From Salinibacillus xinjiangensis (GTDB lineage: Bacteria; Bacillota; Bacilli; Bacillales; Alkalibacillaceae): a DNA stretch of 64,000 bases. Position numbers and translations under genes: made by a program. Shown here in pieces: positions 1 through 10,499 of the stretch (within the stretch, counting starts at the first letter, position 1; the number at the start of each line of letters is the position of its first letter). The stretch is from contig NZ_WJNH01000009.1 of NCBI RefSeq assembly GCF_009649735.1, positions 1 to 64,000 of the forward strand, read 5' to 3'. The notes beneath the pieces were generated by a model that was given only the letters and a program-made list of their open reading frames with translations, did no database searches and was not told where the DNA came from.

Positions 1-47
1 ACTTCTTATCTAGTTTTGAAGTTACTAAAAAAACTTCAAAAACATAT

Positions 48-164
<117 letters not shown>

Positions 165-212
165 TATAAATTTTATATCTATTGCATAAGCTACTATTAG
201 CTTTTGTACTAT

Positions 213-289
<77 letters not shown>

Positions 290-291
290 AT

Positions 292-368
292 GGTCCGGTA
301 GTTCAGTTGGTTAGAATGCCTGCCTGTCACGCAGGAGGTCGCGGGTTCGAGTCCCGTCCGGACCGCCA
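292..368 (+). tRNA. tRNA-Asp (GTC)
   Basis: A 77-nt tRNA with the GTC anticodon in the loop CTGTCAC, a GGTCCGG/CCGGACC acceptor stem and an encoded CCA. It starts 2 nt after tRNA-fMet, so both come from one transcript with the 5S rRNA. Confidence 0.97.
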
Positions 369-394
369 TTATAAATACATACAATGCTTACACA

Positions 395-421
395 AACCTT
401 AGGATTTTCCTAAGGTTTTTA
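395..421 (+). terminator. Rho-independent terminator of the rRNA-tRNA operon
   Basis: A perfect 10-bp stem AACCTTAGGA/TCCTAAGGTT with a 3-nt loop is followed by T residues. It ends the 5S-fMet-Asp transcript ahead of thiL. Confidence 0.85.
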
Positions 422-530
422 TAATTTACAAAGAAATACAATCTCTTATCAACTAATCTCCTTTACGTTTTAGTCCAGCTATATTTTTTGCTATGATTAG
501 GATAAATTACCCTCTAAGGAGTTTACATTT

Positions 531-1502
531 ATGGATGAATTTAAATTTATTGAATCCATTACCCCTAATTACTATAGACAGTCCTCCTTGATGAAAGGCA
601 TAGGCGATGATGCGGCGGTAGTACGTCCAGAAAGTGGTTTGGAAATCGTTACTGCCGTTGATACAATGGTAGAGGATGTTCATTTTAGTTTAAAAACGAT
701 GAAGCCCTATCATATTGGTTATCGTGTGTTAGGAGCTAATATAAGTGACTTAGCGGCTATGGGGAGTAATCCCGCCTATTATATGGTTTCAATCGTTATT
801 CCCTCTCATTGGTCCGATAATCAACTAAAGGAAATTTATCGAGGAATGAGTGACCATGCTAAGAAATATAGAATGGATTTAATAGGTGGAGATACAGTAT
901 CAGGTAATCAATTAGTCGTTACGGTAACAGTGTTTGGGTTTGTGCCAAACGGACGGAGTAGACTCCGCAGTCATGCTCGTGAAGGAGATATTGTGTTTGT
1001 TACTGGCCACTTAGGTGACTCTGCATATGGTTTACATTTATTATTTGGGGAAAAGTACAGCTCAGACGGTGCGCAATATTTTACGAAACGACACCAACTG
1101 CCTGAACCTCGTGTTCATTTTGCTGAAAAACTGCAAATGTTAAACCGACTATGCTTAAATGATATCAGTGATGGCATTGCTAGTGAGGCAAATGAAGTTG
1201 CTGAAGCATCTAACGTGGAAATTCATCTCGACTATCATTTACTACCTATAAGAGACGAATTAAAAGAGTTTCCATTTGATCAGCAGAATGAATGGGTGCT
1301 TTCAGGTGGGGAAGACTTTGAATTAATTGGAACAGTGGCTGAAAAGGATTGGCCTGTTGTTCAAGATGCGGCCCATAGCACGAATACTAAGGTCACAAAA
1401 GTTGGTTATGTCAAAAAAGAGGGACAAAATAGTCAGGTTTATTTACATGCTCAACAAGAGAAACAAATCCTAAGGAAAACAGGCTATGTCCATAAGCAAT
1501 AG
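531..1502 (+). CDS. thiL: Thiamine-monophosphate kinase ThiL
   Basis: ThiL phosphorylates thiamine monophosphate to the active cofactor thiamine diphosphate, using ATP, in the cytoplasm. The 323-aa length is normal for the family. The N-terminus has the AIRS-type motif GIGDDAAVV (residues about 24-32), then DTMVEDVHF, GANISDLAAMG and GGDTVSG, the metal and nucleotide residues of the PurM/ThiL superfamily. The ATG follows a CTAAGGAG ribosome binding site. It is first in a tight run with tsaE, tsaB, rimI and tsaD, the same order as B. subtilis thiL(ydiA)-ydiB-ydiC-ydiD-ydiE. The function is unrelated to t6A, so the linkage is probably only transcriptional. Confidence 0.96.
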   Translation: MDEFKFIESITPNYYRQSSLMKGIGDDAAVVRPESGLEIVTAVDTMVEDVHFSLKTMKPYHIGYRVLGANISDLAAMGSNPAYYMVSIVIPSHWSDNQLKEIYRGMSDHAKKYRMDLIGGDTVSGNQLVVTVTVFGFVPNGRSRLRSHAREGDIVFVTGHLGDSAYGLHLLFGEKYSSDGAQYFTKRHQLPEPRVHFAEKLQMLNRLCLNDISDGIASEANEVAEASNVEIHLDYHLLPIRDELKEFPFDQQNEWVLSGGEDFELIGTVAEKDWPVVQDAAHSTNTKVTKVGYVKKEGQNSQVYLHAQQEKQILRKTGYVHKQ

Positions 1503-1515
1503 AATAGGTGATATT

Positions 1516-1971
1516 ATGAAGTCATTTAAGATATCTACTAGTAGTCCTGAAGAAACCATGAATTTTTCCGCCAATTTAGCGAATAAATTACAGCCAGGTG
1601 ATGTGATTACGCTGGAGGGAGATTTAGGTGCTGGGAAAACAACATTTACCAAGGGACTAGCTAGAGGACTAAATATTAAAAGAACCGTTAATAGTCCGAC
1701 CTTTACGATTGTAAAGGAATATGAAGGCGATTTACCTCTATATCATATTGATGCTTACCGATTGGAGCACAATGAAGAGGATTTAGGCTTTGATGAGTAT
1801 TTTGAAGGTGATGGGATAGTAGTGGTAGAATGGGCAAAATTTATTGCAGACTACTTACCAGAGGAACGTCTAAATATAGAGATTACATATCAGGAGCAAG
1901 ATGGAAGAATTATTGAATTACTTCCTCAGGGTCAAAGGTTCGAAAAAATGTGTAGGGAGTTAACGGAATGA
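1516..1971 (+). CDS. tsaE: tRNA t6A biosynthesis ATPase TsaE
   Basis: TsaE is the P-loop ATPase that works with TsaB and TsaD to make N6-threonylcarbamoyl-adenosine at position 37 of ANN-decoding tRNAs. A Walker A motif EGDLGAGKT is at residues 34-42, followed by NSPTFTI and the VVEWA strand, as in B. subtilis YdiB. I chose the ATG at 1516 because a TAGGTGA ribosome binding site sits just before it and the protein then begins like YdiB. An in-frame start at 1486 would overlap thiL and add ten residues without support. The end overlaps tsaB by 4 nt (ATGA), suggesting translational coupling. Confidence 0.95.
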   Translation: MKSFKISTSSPEETMNFSANLANKLQPGDVITLEGDLGAGKTTFTKGLARGLNIKRTVNSPTFTIVKEYEGDLPLYHIDAYRLEHNEEDLGFDEYFEGDGIVVVEWAKFIADYLPEERLNIEITYQEQDGRIIELLPQGQRFEKMCRELTE

Positions 1972-2675
1972 AAGTGCTAGCAATCGATACATCCAATCAA
2001 GTTATGAGTGTGGCTGTTTTAAATCAACAGGAAGTCGTTGTTGATTACACCACAAATGTAAAGAAAAATCATTCTGTTCGTCTTATGCCAGCTATTCACA
2101 CAGCCATGAAAGAAGCTGGTTTAACACCAAGTGATCTGGATTTGGTTGCAGTCGCTCAGGGACCAGGTTCCTTTACAGGGGTCAGAATCGGTGTAACGAC
2201 TGCGAAGACCATGGCCTATAGTTTAAACATCCCCATTGTACCTGTTTCTAGCTTAAATATCGCAGCCTTTAACGGGTTGCCTTTTGAGGGAAAGATTTGT
2301 TCATTTTTTGATGCAAGAAGAGGTCGAGTGTACGCTGGTTTATATCAATCAAATGGTGAAGAGTTAGAAGAGGTATGGGATGAGGAAAATATTTTATTTA
2401 CTGATTGGCTAGAAAGACTAAAAGAACTGAATGAAAAGGTTTTGTTTATTAGTAATGATGTATCTCTCCACAGGGAAACGATTGAAGAGGTACTAGGGGA
2501 ACAAGCTTTATTTTCCCCGCCCTATCTGAATGTACCTAGAGCAGCTGCATTAGGCTATGTGGCCCAGAAAAAAAGAGCTGTTGATGCCCACCAAGTGGTT
2601 CCGAATTATTTACGTTTAGCTGAGGCCGAGGCGAAATGGTTAGAGAAAAATCAGGAGAAACAGAACCATGAATAA
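1968..2675 (+). CDS. tsaB: tRNA t6A biosynthesis protein TsaB
   Basis: TsaB is the partner and scaffold of TsaD in threonylcarbamoyl transfer to tRNA. The 235-aa protein has the ASKHA-fold start MKVLAIDTSN and the conserved GPGSFTGVRIG segment (about residues 65-75). It lacks the metal-binding His pair of TsaD, which is normal for TsaB. It overlaps tsaE by 4 nt and rimI by 8 nt. Confidence 0.95.
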   Translation: MKVLAIDTSNQVMSVAVLNQQEVVVDYTTNVKKNHSVRLMPAIHTAMKEAGLTPSDLDLVAVAQGPGSFTGVRIGVTTAKTMAYSLNIPIVPVSSLNIAAFNGLPFEGKICSFFDARRGRVYAGLYQSNGEELEEVWDEENILFTDWLERLKELNEKVLFISNDVSLHRETIEEVLGEQALFSPPYLNVPRAAALGYVAQKKRAVDAHQVVPNYLRLAEAEAKWLEKNQEKQNHE

Positions 2676-3114
2676 TTTATTTATTCGACCAATGAGAGAG
2701 GCGGACCTTTCACAAGTGATGGAAATTGAAAGGGTTACCTTTACAACCCCATGGGATCTGGATGCCTTCGAGACGGAATTACATAAAAATGAATTCGCTC
2801 ATTACTATATCATTGGTCAAGATGAAAGGATTTTTGGATATTGTGGATTATGGGTGGTCTATGAGGCCGCACAGATTACCAATATTGCGATTCTCCCAGA
2901 ATATAGAGGGAACAATTATGGTGATAGGCTTTTTGCTCATGTAGTTAAAGAATCAACAGAATTAAATGCCAAGGAGCTATCGCTAGAGGTTCGTATTTCT
3001 AATATTGTGGCACAAAAGCTATATCGAAAATATGGGATGGTACCTGTTGGGGTTAGAAAAAACTATTATGTGGATAATCAAGAAGACGCAATTGTAATGT
3101 GGGTGAAATTATAA
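2668..3114 (+). CDS. rimI: Ribosomal-protein-alanine N-acetyltransferase RimI
   Basis: A GNAT-family N-terminal acetyltransferase, 148 aa. By homology RimI acetylates the N-terminal Ala of ribosomal protein S18; in Bacilli the true range of substrates is less certain. The acetyl-CoA loop is [11 protein letters not shown] (about residues 75-85, pattern RGxxxG), followed by [19 protein letters not shown], the typical GNAT motif B helix. It overlaps tsaB by 8 nt, and its stop codon shares one base with the tsaD start. Confidence 0.93.
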   Translation: MNNLFIRPMREADLSQVMEIERVTFTTPWDLDAFETELHKNEFAHYYIIGQDERIFGYCGLWVVYEAAQITNIAILPEYRGNNYGDRLFAHVVKESTELNAKELSLEVRISNIVAQKLYRKYGMVPVGVRKNYYVDNQEDAIVMWVKL

Positions 3115-4160
3115 TGGAAAAAGATCAATTTATATTGGCAATTGAGACAAGCTGTGATGAGACTGCTATGTCGATTATTAAAAATGGATGTGAAGTGGTT
3201 TCCAATGTAGTCGCATCACAAATAGACAGTCATAAACGTTTTGGTGGAGTCGTTCCAGAAATCGCTTCAAGGCACCATATTGAGCAAATCACAATCGTCC
3301 TAGAAGAAACGCTGCAAAAAGCGAACATGGATATGAACGCAATAGATGCAATAGCAGTAACAGAAGGCCCAGGCCTAGTTGGTGCATTACTAATTGGCGT
3401 AGCTGCGGCTAAATCCCTTGCCTTTGCCCATCAAAAGCCGTTGATTGGGGTCCATCACATAGCAGGCCATATTTACGCTAACCGACTTGTGGAAGAGTTT
3501 CAATTTCCACTCCTTTCTTTAGTTGTTTCAGGTGGACATACAGAGATAATCTTAATGAGGGACCATGGAGAATTTGAAGTGATTGGGGAAACACGGGATG
3601 ATGCAGCAGGGGAAGCCTATGATAAAGTCGCTAAAACCCTTGGACTGCCTTATCCAGGAGGTCCGCATATCGACCGACTTGCTCAGGAAGGTGAAGACCA
3701 GTTTCAATTTACGAGAGCCTTACTTCATGAAGATTCATATGATTTCAGCTTCAGTGGTTTAAAAACAGCTGTGATGAATACTCTTCACAATGCCAAACAA
3801 AAAGGGCAGGAGCTCTCAGATGTAAACCTTGCTGCAAGCTTTCAGGCTAGTGTCATTGATGTTTTAGTTGAGAAAACGTATCGGGCTGCTAAGGAATATG
3901 GGGTCAAACAATTGATTGTCGCTGGTGGTGTAGCAGCCAACAAAGGCCTACGGAAGGCTTTAGAGGAAAAATTTTCAGCTGAGAAGGATTTGGAATTATT
4001 AATCCCTCCTTTTCACCTCTGTACCGATAACGCTGCTATGATCGGTGCCGCAGCAAGTATTGCTTATGAACAAGGACATCGGGCTAAATTAGATTTAAAT
4101 GCTAATCCTTCATTAAGCTTAGAAAAATATGCAAAACGCTCTAAGAAAACTCCAGTTTGA
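3114..4160 (+). CDS. tsaD: tRNA N6-adenosine threonylcarbamoyltransferase TsaD
   Basis: TsaD is the catalytic subunit that transfers the threonylcarbamoyl group to A37 of tRNA. The start IETSCDET, the SRHHIEQ segment, the metal-binding HHIAGH at residues 114-119 (HxxxH) and the ATP-binding VSGGHTE and VAGGVAAN motifs are all intact. I placed the start at the ATG at 3114, giving 348 aa, because GGGTGA lies 7 nt upstream. A GTG at 3099 would overlap that ribosome binding site. The A of the start is the last base of the rimI stop (TAATG), implying coupled translation. A terminator follows directly, so this is the last gene of the operon. Confidence 0.96.
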   Translation: MEKDQFILAIETSCDETAMSIIKNGCEVVSNVVASQIDSHKRFGGVVPEIASRHHIEQITIVLEETLQKANMDMNAIDAIAVTEGPGLVGALLIGVAAAKSLAFAHQKPLIGVHHIAGHIYANRLVEEFQFPLLSLVVSGGHTEIILMRDHGEFEVIGETRDDAAGEAYDKVAKTLGLPYPGGPHIDRLAQEGEDQFQFTRALLHEDSYDFSFSGLKTAVMNTLHNAKQKGQELSDVNLAASFQASVIDVLVEKTYRAAKEYGVKQLIVAGGVAANKGLRKALEEKFSAEKDLELLIPPFHLCTDNAAMIGAAASIAYEQGHRAKLDLNANPSLSLEKYAKRSKKTPV

Positions 4161-4179
4161 GATGAACTGGGGTTTTTTT
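4147..4179 (+). terminator. Rho-independent terminator after tsaD
   Basis: The stem CTCCAGTTT/GAACTGGGG, with an AACT-rich top, is followed by seven T residues. The hairpin begins inside the last codons of tsaD. Confidence 0.85.
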
Positions 4180-4259
4180 AATGGTTCTGCAGCTATACAC
4201 AGCTCAAATATACATATGTGTACAAACGAACAAAAATCCTTCCATGCCAGCTTTCAGTA

Positions 4260-4376
4260 TGTGAATAAAATATGTGGATAACATTGGATTTGTTTGTGGA
4301 TAAAGTGGATAACTCCTGTGAATAGGATAACAACTATGTGTTTAATGTGTACAAGTCTGTGAATAACTGTGCATAA
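4260..4376 (+). promoter_or_regulatory. DnaA-box cluster between tsaD and the ABC-F gene
   Basis: Seven 9-mers matching the DnaA box TGTGGATAA lie in one orientation within 117 bp. Two are perfect (4273-4281 and 4295-4303). Five differ at one or two positions: TGTGAATAA at 4260 and 4358, AGTGGATAA at 4304, TGTGAATAG at 4317 and TGTGCATAA at 4368. From memory, DnaA-box clusters in B. subtilis outside oriC include one in the gcp(tsaD)-ydiF interval, the same position. The sequence is between convergent genes, so a promoter role is unlikely. DnaA titration or control of initiation is the favoured reading. Confidence 0.8.
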
Positions 4377-4432
4377 CTAAAGAGAAAATGACAAAAACGG
4401 ACGAAACCCTATATGCTTTGACAAAAGTCATG

Positions 4433-4463
4433 AAAAAAGATGTCCCCATCCTGTGGAGACATC
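4433..4463 (-). terminator. Rho-independent terminator of the ABC-F gene
   Basis: On the minus strand a GATGTC/GACATC stem with further pairing toward the loop is followed by TTTTTTC. It lies just after the stop of the ABC-F gene. Confidence 0.85.
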
Positions 4464-4465
4464 CA

Positions 4466-6397
4466 TTAATCCGTTGTTAATTCCTCTTGTAATTCGGTCC
4501 ACTCCTCTAAAAACTCCTCAAGCTGACTCGATAGATGTTCATTTTCCTTTGTTAACTCCTGTAATTTCTCATGATCATTTAAGAATTCAGGCTTAATCAT
4601 ATCCTGTTCATTGGCTTCCATTTTCTCTTCTATCTCTTGAATTTGTTTTTCTAATTCATCTATTCGTCTTTGTATCTTTCGTAATTCGCGTTTCTGGGCC
4701 TTATCCTGGAAAAATTGGTGTTTATCCTCTTGAACTTCCTGAGGCTTATTCTCTAGAGCATTTAGCTCCTGTATTTCTTTTTCCTCTTGCTTCTTACTCA
4801 AATAGTAGTCGTAATCACCTAAATAAACCTGGGTGCCTGTTTTCGACATTTCAACAATGGTGGTGGCAATCCGATTAATAAAGTACCGGTCATGGGAGAC
4901 GAAAAGGATTGTTCCAGGAAAATCTGCCAGGGCTGATTCTAATACCTCTTTACTATCCAAATCTAAATGGTTTGTCGGTTCGTCCATGATTAAAAAGTTG
5001 GCTTTTTGAAGCATGAGCTTGGCTAAAACTAACCTAGCCTTTTCGCCACCACTTAAGGATGGGACAGGCTTTAGCACATCATCGCCGGAAAATAAGAAAT
5101 TCCCTAAAACGGTTCGAATTTCTTTTTCGGGCTTGGATGGATATTCATCCCATAATTCATGTAAAACCGTTTTATCATTGGAAAGGTTGGTCTGTTCTTG
5201 ATCATAATAGCCGATTTGTACATTCGTTCCATGTTGGATACTGCCATGGCTAGGCTTAAGGGATCCTATTATTGTTTTTAGAAGAGTAGACTTTCCTATC
5301 CCATTTGGGCCGACAAGACCGATGCGATCACCGCGATGAATCATTAAATTTACATGTTGGAAAATGTCATCATCTGTTGATGGGTAGCGGAAGGATACAT
5401 CATTGATTTTTAAAACATCATTTCCACTTTGTCGGTTAATGTCAAAGGAGAATTTAGCTGATTGGTTTTCAAGCATAGGCTTGTCCATAAGCTCCATTTT
5501 TTCGAGCTTTTTACGTCTACTTTGAGCTCGTTTCGTGGTGGAAGCTCGAACGATATTTTTTTGGATAAATTCCTCCAGCTTTTTGACTTCAGATTGCTGC
5601 TTTTCATATTGTTTTACATTTTGCTCGTAATCCTCTGCCTTTTGTACAAGATAATCACTGTAGTTCCCATTATATTTTTTTGATGTTTGAAAGGAGATTT
5701 CATACACAACGTTCACGGTTTTATCTAGGAAATAGCGATCGTGAGAAACAATGACGACCGCACCCTGATAGCCTTGAAGATACTGCTCCAACCAATCTAA
5801 CGTACCTATATCTAAGTGGTTGGTTGGCTCGTCTAAAATGAGAATGTCAGGCTTTGACAATAGCAGTTTTCCAAGAGCAAGCCTCGTTTTTTGACCACCA
5901 CTTAATGTATTTATCGGAGTATTAACGTTATGAAACTTAAGGCCAGTTAAAATACTTTTGATATCAGCCTCGTATTCAAACCCGCCCATCCGTTTAAATT
6001 CTTCTTGCTTTTGGTCATAATCAGCTAATAGCTGTTGATAGGCTGTTTCGTCTTGAATAAGGTCAGGGTCACCCATTTTTAATTCAATCTCACGAATCGT
6101 CTTTTCCATTTTTTTTAAATGACTAAAGACAGATTCCATCTCCTCCCAAATGGTTAAGGAGGATTCCAGTCCTGTATTTTGAGCCAAATAACCTAGGGTG
6201 GTATCCCTGGGTTGCAGGATTTCACCACCGTCATACGACATATCACCTGCCATGATTTTTAACAGTGTCGATTTTCCTGCGCCATTCCGACCAACAATGG
6301 CAATACGGTCTTGGCTATGTACTTCTAATTTAATATTCGATAAAATAAGGTCAGCACCAAAATATTTTTCTATATGATTTACTTGCATTAATATCAT
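4466..6397 (-). CDS. ydiF: ABC-F family ATPase (YdiF)
   Basis: A soluble ABC-F protein with two ABC domains and no membrane segments, 643 aa. Family members act on the ribosome (translation factor or antibiotic-protection roles). The substrate of YdiF itself is not defined. Walker A motifs are GRNGAGKST (about residue 38) and GPNGIGKST (about 357). The signatures are LSGGQKTR and LSGGEKAR, each followed by LDEPTNHLD or MDEPTNHLD. The linker is charged, and the last 90 residues form a Glu/Lys-rich coiled coil. I placed the start at the ATG at 6397 (MILMQVN, like B. subtilis YdiF), 9 nt after GAGGTG. The GTG at 6409 lies within that ribosome binding site. Confidence 0.94.
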   Translation of the reverse strand: MILMQVNHIEKYFGADLILSNIKLEVHSQDRIAIVGRNGAGKSTLLKIMAGDMSYDGGEILQPRDTTLGYLAQNTGLESSLTIWEEMESVFSHLKKMEKTIREIELKMGDPDLIQDETAYQQLLADYDQKQEEFKRMGGFEYEADIKSILTGLKFHNVNTPINTLSGGQKTRLALGKLLLSKPDILILDEPTNHLDIGTLDWLEQYLQGYQGAVVIVSHDRYFLDKTVNVVYEISFQTSKKYNGNYSDYLVQKAEDYEQNVKQYEKQQSEVKKLEEFIQKNIVRASTTKRAQSRRKKLEKMELMDKPMLENQSAKFSFDINRQSGNDVLKINDVSFRYPSTDDDIFQHVNLMIHRGDRIGLVGPNGIGKSTLLKTIIGSLKPSHGSIQHGTNVQIGYYDQEQTNLSNDKTVLHELWDEYPSKPEKEIRTVLGNFLFSGDDVLKPVPSLSGGEKARLVLAKLMLQKANFLIMDEPTNHLDLDSKEVLESALADFPGTILFVSHDRYFINRIATTIVEMSKTGTQVYLGDYDYYLSKKQEEKEIQELNALENKPQEVQEDKHQFFQDKAQKRELRKIQRRIDELEKQIQEIEEKMEANEQDMIKPEFLNDHEKLQELTKENEHLSSQLEEFLEEWTELQEELTTD

Positions 6398-6501
6398 GAA
6401 ATTATTCACCTCAACGTGATTAAGTGTATCTTAATTAGAAACTAGATAGCAAGATTAGAGATGTTACCATAGATAATTTTAGCACAACTAGGGGGATGAC
6501 A

Positions 6502-7176
6502 ATGTCCAATAACGGAAATCACAAGATACCACAGGCAACAGCGAAACGACTTCCTCTCTATTATCGTTTTATCAACAACTTATATAATCAGGGCAAGGCA
6601 AGAGTATCTTCAAAAGAGTTAAGTGAAGCGGTAAAAGTGGATTCAGCCACAATTCGGAGAGACTTCTCATATTTCGGAGCATTAGGTAAAAAAGGATACG
6701 GTTACAACGTCAATTATTTATTAACCTTTTTCCGCGAAGCATTAGAGCATGATGATACGACCAAGGTCGCCTTAATAGGTGTTGGGAATCTAGGTACTGC
6801 GTTTTTAAATTATAACTTTACGAAAAATAACAATACCAAAATGGAGATGGCCTTTGATACAAGTATGGAAAAAGTGGGGACTGAAATTGGTGGGGTACCC
6901 GTCTATCATATTGATGATATAGAGGACAAGATTGGAAAGGACATTCAGATTGCCATTTTAACAGTTCCGGCCCAAGCTGCACAGCCTATGGCAGAACGAG
7001 TTGTGAAGGCAGGCGTGGAAGGAATTTTAAACTTTACACCAGCCCGTATTACGGTTCCACCTCACATTCGCATTCACCATATTGATTTATCTGTTGAATT
7101 GCAATCATTAGCCTATTTTTTAAAACATTACCCCTTAGATGAGGAAGAACAAGTGGAGCAAGATCCAGAGAGTTGA
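6502..7176 (+). CDS. rex: Redox-sensing transcriptional repressor Rex
   Basis: Rex binds NADH/NAD+ and derepresses fermentation and respiration genes when NADH rises. The protein has an N-terminal winged helix ([15 protein letters not shown], then [23 protein letters not shown]) and a Rossmann domain with GVGNLGTA. I prefer the ATG at 6502 (224 aa) because AGGGGG at 6490-6495 is correctly spaced from it; an ATG at 6496 is too close. B. subtilis has moaC upstream and tatAy-tatCy downstream of rex. Both are missing here. Confidence 0.95.
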   Translation: MSNNGNHKIPQATAKRLPLYYRFINNLYNQGKARVSSKELSEAVKVDSATIRRDFSYFGALGKKGYGYNVNYLLTFFREALEHDDTTKVALIGVGNLGTAFLNYNFTKNNNTKMEMAFDTSMEKVGTEIGGVPVYHIDDIEDKIGKDIQIAILTVPAQAAQPMAERVVKAGVEGILNFTPARITVPPHIRIHHIDLSVELQSLAYFLKHYPLDEEEQVEQDPES

Positions 7177-7191
7177 TCGCATCTAAAGCAT

Positions 7192-7222
7192 AAAAAAGCT
7201 AACTCCTAAGAGCTAGCTTTTT
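7192..7222. terminator. Bidirectional terminator between rex and ydiK
   Basis: AAAAAGCTA and TAGCTTTTT form a stem extended by CTC/GAG around a 4-nt loop, with A and T tracts on both sides. It can end both rex and the convergent ydiL-ydiK unit. Confidence 0.8.
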
Positions 7223-7427
7223 ATTTTTTATTATTTTTTGCATTTTTAATTCTATAATGAAGCTTAATTAAACGTATGGCGACAGCAAAATCAAAGGTAG
7301 CAACCACAACAAGTATGATGGTTGTAAAATTCCAGATTGTCTCTTCTACACTCTGAGTAGCAATGTAAGTAAATACAACCCCCATAAATAAGTATAAGGC
7401 TGACATAAATAAAGGTGATGCTCTCAT
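7221..7427 (-). CDS. ydiK: Small membrane protein, YdiK family (DUF4305)
   Basis: A 68-aa protein with two predicted membrane segments (about residues 6-25 and 30-53) and a basic tail ending KNNKK. It resembles B. subtilis YdiK in length, sequence style and position next to ydiL. The function is unknown. It starts 7 nt after the ydiL stop and shares the terminator of rex. Confidence 0.82.
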   Translation of the reverse strand: MRASPLFMSALYLFMGVVFTYIATQSVEETIWNFTTIILVVVATFDFAVAIRLIKLHYRIKNAKNNKK

Positions 7428-7434
7428 AAAAGTT

Positions 7435-8142
7435 TTAGCCTCCGATTAAAATAGTTTGGAGCTGTTCAAGCTCCTCTCTCATTCTTTCTATATCCTCTTC
7501 TGTTACGTTATATTGTATCAAAAATACAAACGTATTAATGGAAACGTGGATTAGGATTGGAACTAGTATGGTTTTCGTTTTGACATAAACAAAGGCAAAT
7601 ACCATTCCAACAGATGTATAAATGAGTAGATGCTCTGGCTCTTGATGTAAGATACCGAAGATGATTGCCGAAATAATAGCAGCAATAAAAAAGTTATACT
7701 TTTTGTAGATGGATCCAAAAATGATTTTTCTAAAGACAACTTCCTCTAATAACGGTGCTAAAATAGCCGTAACGATTAAAAACAGTGGAAGGTCTCGTGC
7801 AATATTCATTAAATTAGCGGTATTATCTGATCCTGGTTCAATTCCTAGCGCTAATTCAATCATCGCAGCTGAATAATTAGCAGCTAAAACTAAGAAAAAT
7901 CCACCAATCACCCACAGGATTTTATGCCCAGTACTAATGGAGCGCTGTTCACGGGCTTGTTTCATATCAGGACGTAATAGTTGAATAATCACAATAGCCA
8001 TGATTGGAAACACAATAATCGACCAAACACCAGAAACCTGTTCCATAGGTACCCCTAGTGCCACAAGTAAAGGGCCACCAATGACCCCGGATAATAGTCC
8101 AATAACATAAGTTAAAATAACATACCAATATCTTCTCGGCAA
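7435..8142 (-). CDS. ydiL: CPBP-family intramembrane metalloprotease (YdiL)
   Basis: A polytopic membrane protein, 235 aa, of the CPBP (Abi/CAAX) family of glutamic intramembrane proteases. The motif EEVVFRKIIFG (EExxxR) near residue 132, the HQEPEHLL segment and HVSINTFVF near 210 form the expected active-site set. Six to eight hydrophobic segments are visible. The start is TTG at 8142 with AAAGGAG 9 nt upstream. The physiological substrate is unknown. Its position between rex and groES matches B. subtilis ydiL. Confidence 0.88.
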   Translation of the reverse strand: MPRRYWYVILTYVIGLLSGVIGGPLLVALGVPMEQVSGVWSIIVFPIMAIVIIQLLRPDMKQAREQRSISTGHKILWVIGGFFLVLAANYSAAMIELALGIEPGSDNTANLMNIARDLPLFLIVTAILAPLLEEVVFRKIIFGSIYKKYNFFIAAIISAIIFGILHQEPEHLLIYTSVGMVFAFVYVKTKTILVPILIHVSINTFVFLIQYNVTEEDIERMREELEQLQTILIGG

Positions 8143-8332
8143 TTAAGACGACTCCTTTATACCAATATTTCAAATACAGAGTGCTATAAATAATAATATA
8201 TTTTTCTTGTTTTAAACATATTACTTTATGGACAATATAGAGTTGGATTTCACTTTCTCATTATATAGGAAAAATAATGATTATAAAAATAAAGACTTAT
8301 GAGAGTTAACCAAAAAAAATAATAAACAACAC

Positions 8333-8361
8333 TTGCATTATGAAAAGAAATTCATTATTAT
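8333..8361 (+). promoter_or_regulatory. Sigma-A promoter of groESL
   Basis: The -35 TTGCAT (8333-8338) and -10 TATTAT (8356-8361) are separated by 17 nt, and the CIRCE operator begins 12 nt after the -10. Another TATAAT lies at 8359-8364 but would need a 20-nt spacer. Confidence 0.75.
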
Positions 8362-8372
8362 AATAATTGAAA

Positions 8373-8399
8373 TTAGCACTCACTTTAAATGAGTGCTAA
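8373..8399 (+). promoter_or_regulatory. CIRCE operator (HrcA binding site)
   Basis: TTAGCACTC, nine spacer bases, GAGTGCTAA: a perfect match to the CIRCE inverted repeat. HrcA bound here represses groESL until heat or misfolded protein titrates GroEL away. Confidence 0.97.
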
Positions 8400-8435
8400 C
8401 AAAATAAAAGGAATGAATTTGAGGAGGGTTTCAAT

Positions 8436-8720
8436 ATGTTAAAGCCACTAGGTGATCGTGTTGTTATCGAAGTAGTAGAGCAAGAAGAAACAACAACAAG
8501 TGGGATTGTACTTCCTGATTCTGCAAAAGAAAAGCCGCAAGAAGGGAAAGTAGTTGCAGTAGGTTCAGGACGAGTAACTGACAATGGAGAACGTGTAGCA
8601 CTAGAAGTTGCTGAAGGAAATGCTGTAATCTACTCAAAGTATGCTGGCACAGAAGTGAAATATGAAGGTAAAGAATACTTAATTCTTCGTGAGAGTGACA
8701 TTTTAGCTGTTATTGGCTAA
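8436..8720 (+). CDS. groES: Co-chaperonin GroES
   Basis: The 94-aa heptameric lid of the GroEL folding chamber. The start [11 protein letters not shown], the mobile-loop region ([21 protein letters not shown], about residues 16-36) and the [27 protein letters not shown]-terminus are canonical. A GAGGAGGG ribosome binding site precedes the ATG. It is first in an operon with groEL under CIRCE control. Confidence 0.98.
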   Translation: MLKPLGDRVVIEVVEQEETTTSGIVLPDSAKEKPQEGKVVAVGSGRVTDNGERVALEVAEGNAVIYSKYAGTEVKYEGKEYLILRESDILAVIG

Positions 8721-8751
8721 TTTGGACGAGGAACATTTTTTCATATCATAA

Positions 8752-10418
<1,667 letters not shown>

Positions 10419-10429
10419 CCGCCCCCCTC

Positions 10430-10455
10430 AACCCTTGATATGAGTGGGTTTTATA
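10430..10455 (+). terminator. Weak terminator-like hairpin after groEL
   Basis: AACCC/GGGTT with an 11-nt loop is followed by TTTTAT. The 5-bp stem is weak. It may be the only hairpin left to end groEL transcription now that the insertion has moved the strong one to 15864. Confidence 0.4.
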
Positions 10456-10499
10456 TAAGATGAAAGTGTGATGTTAACATTTTGTTAACATTGAGGATT

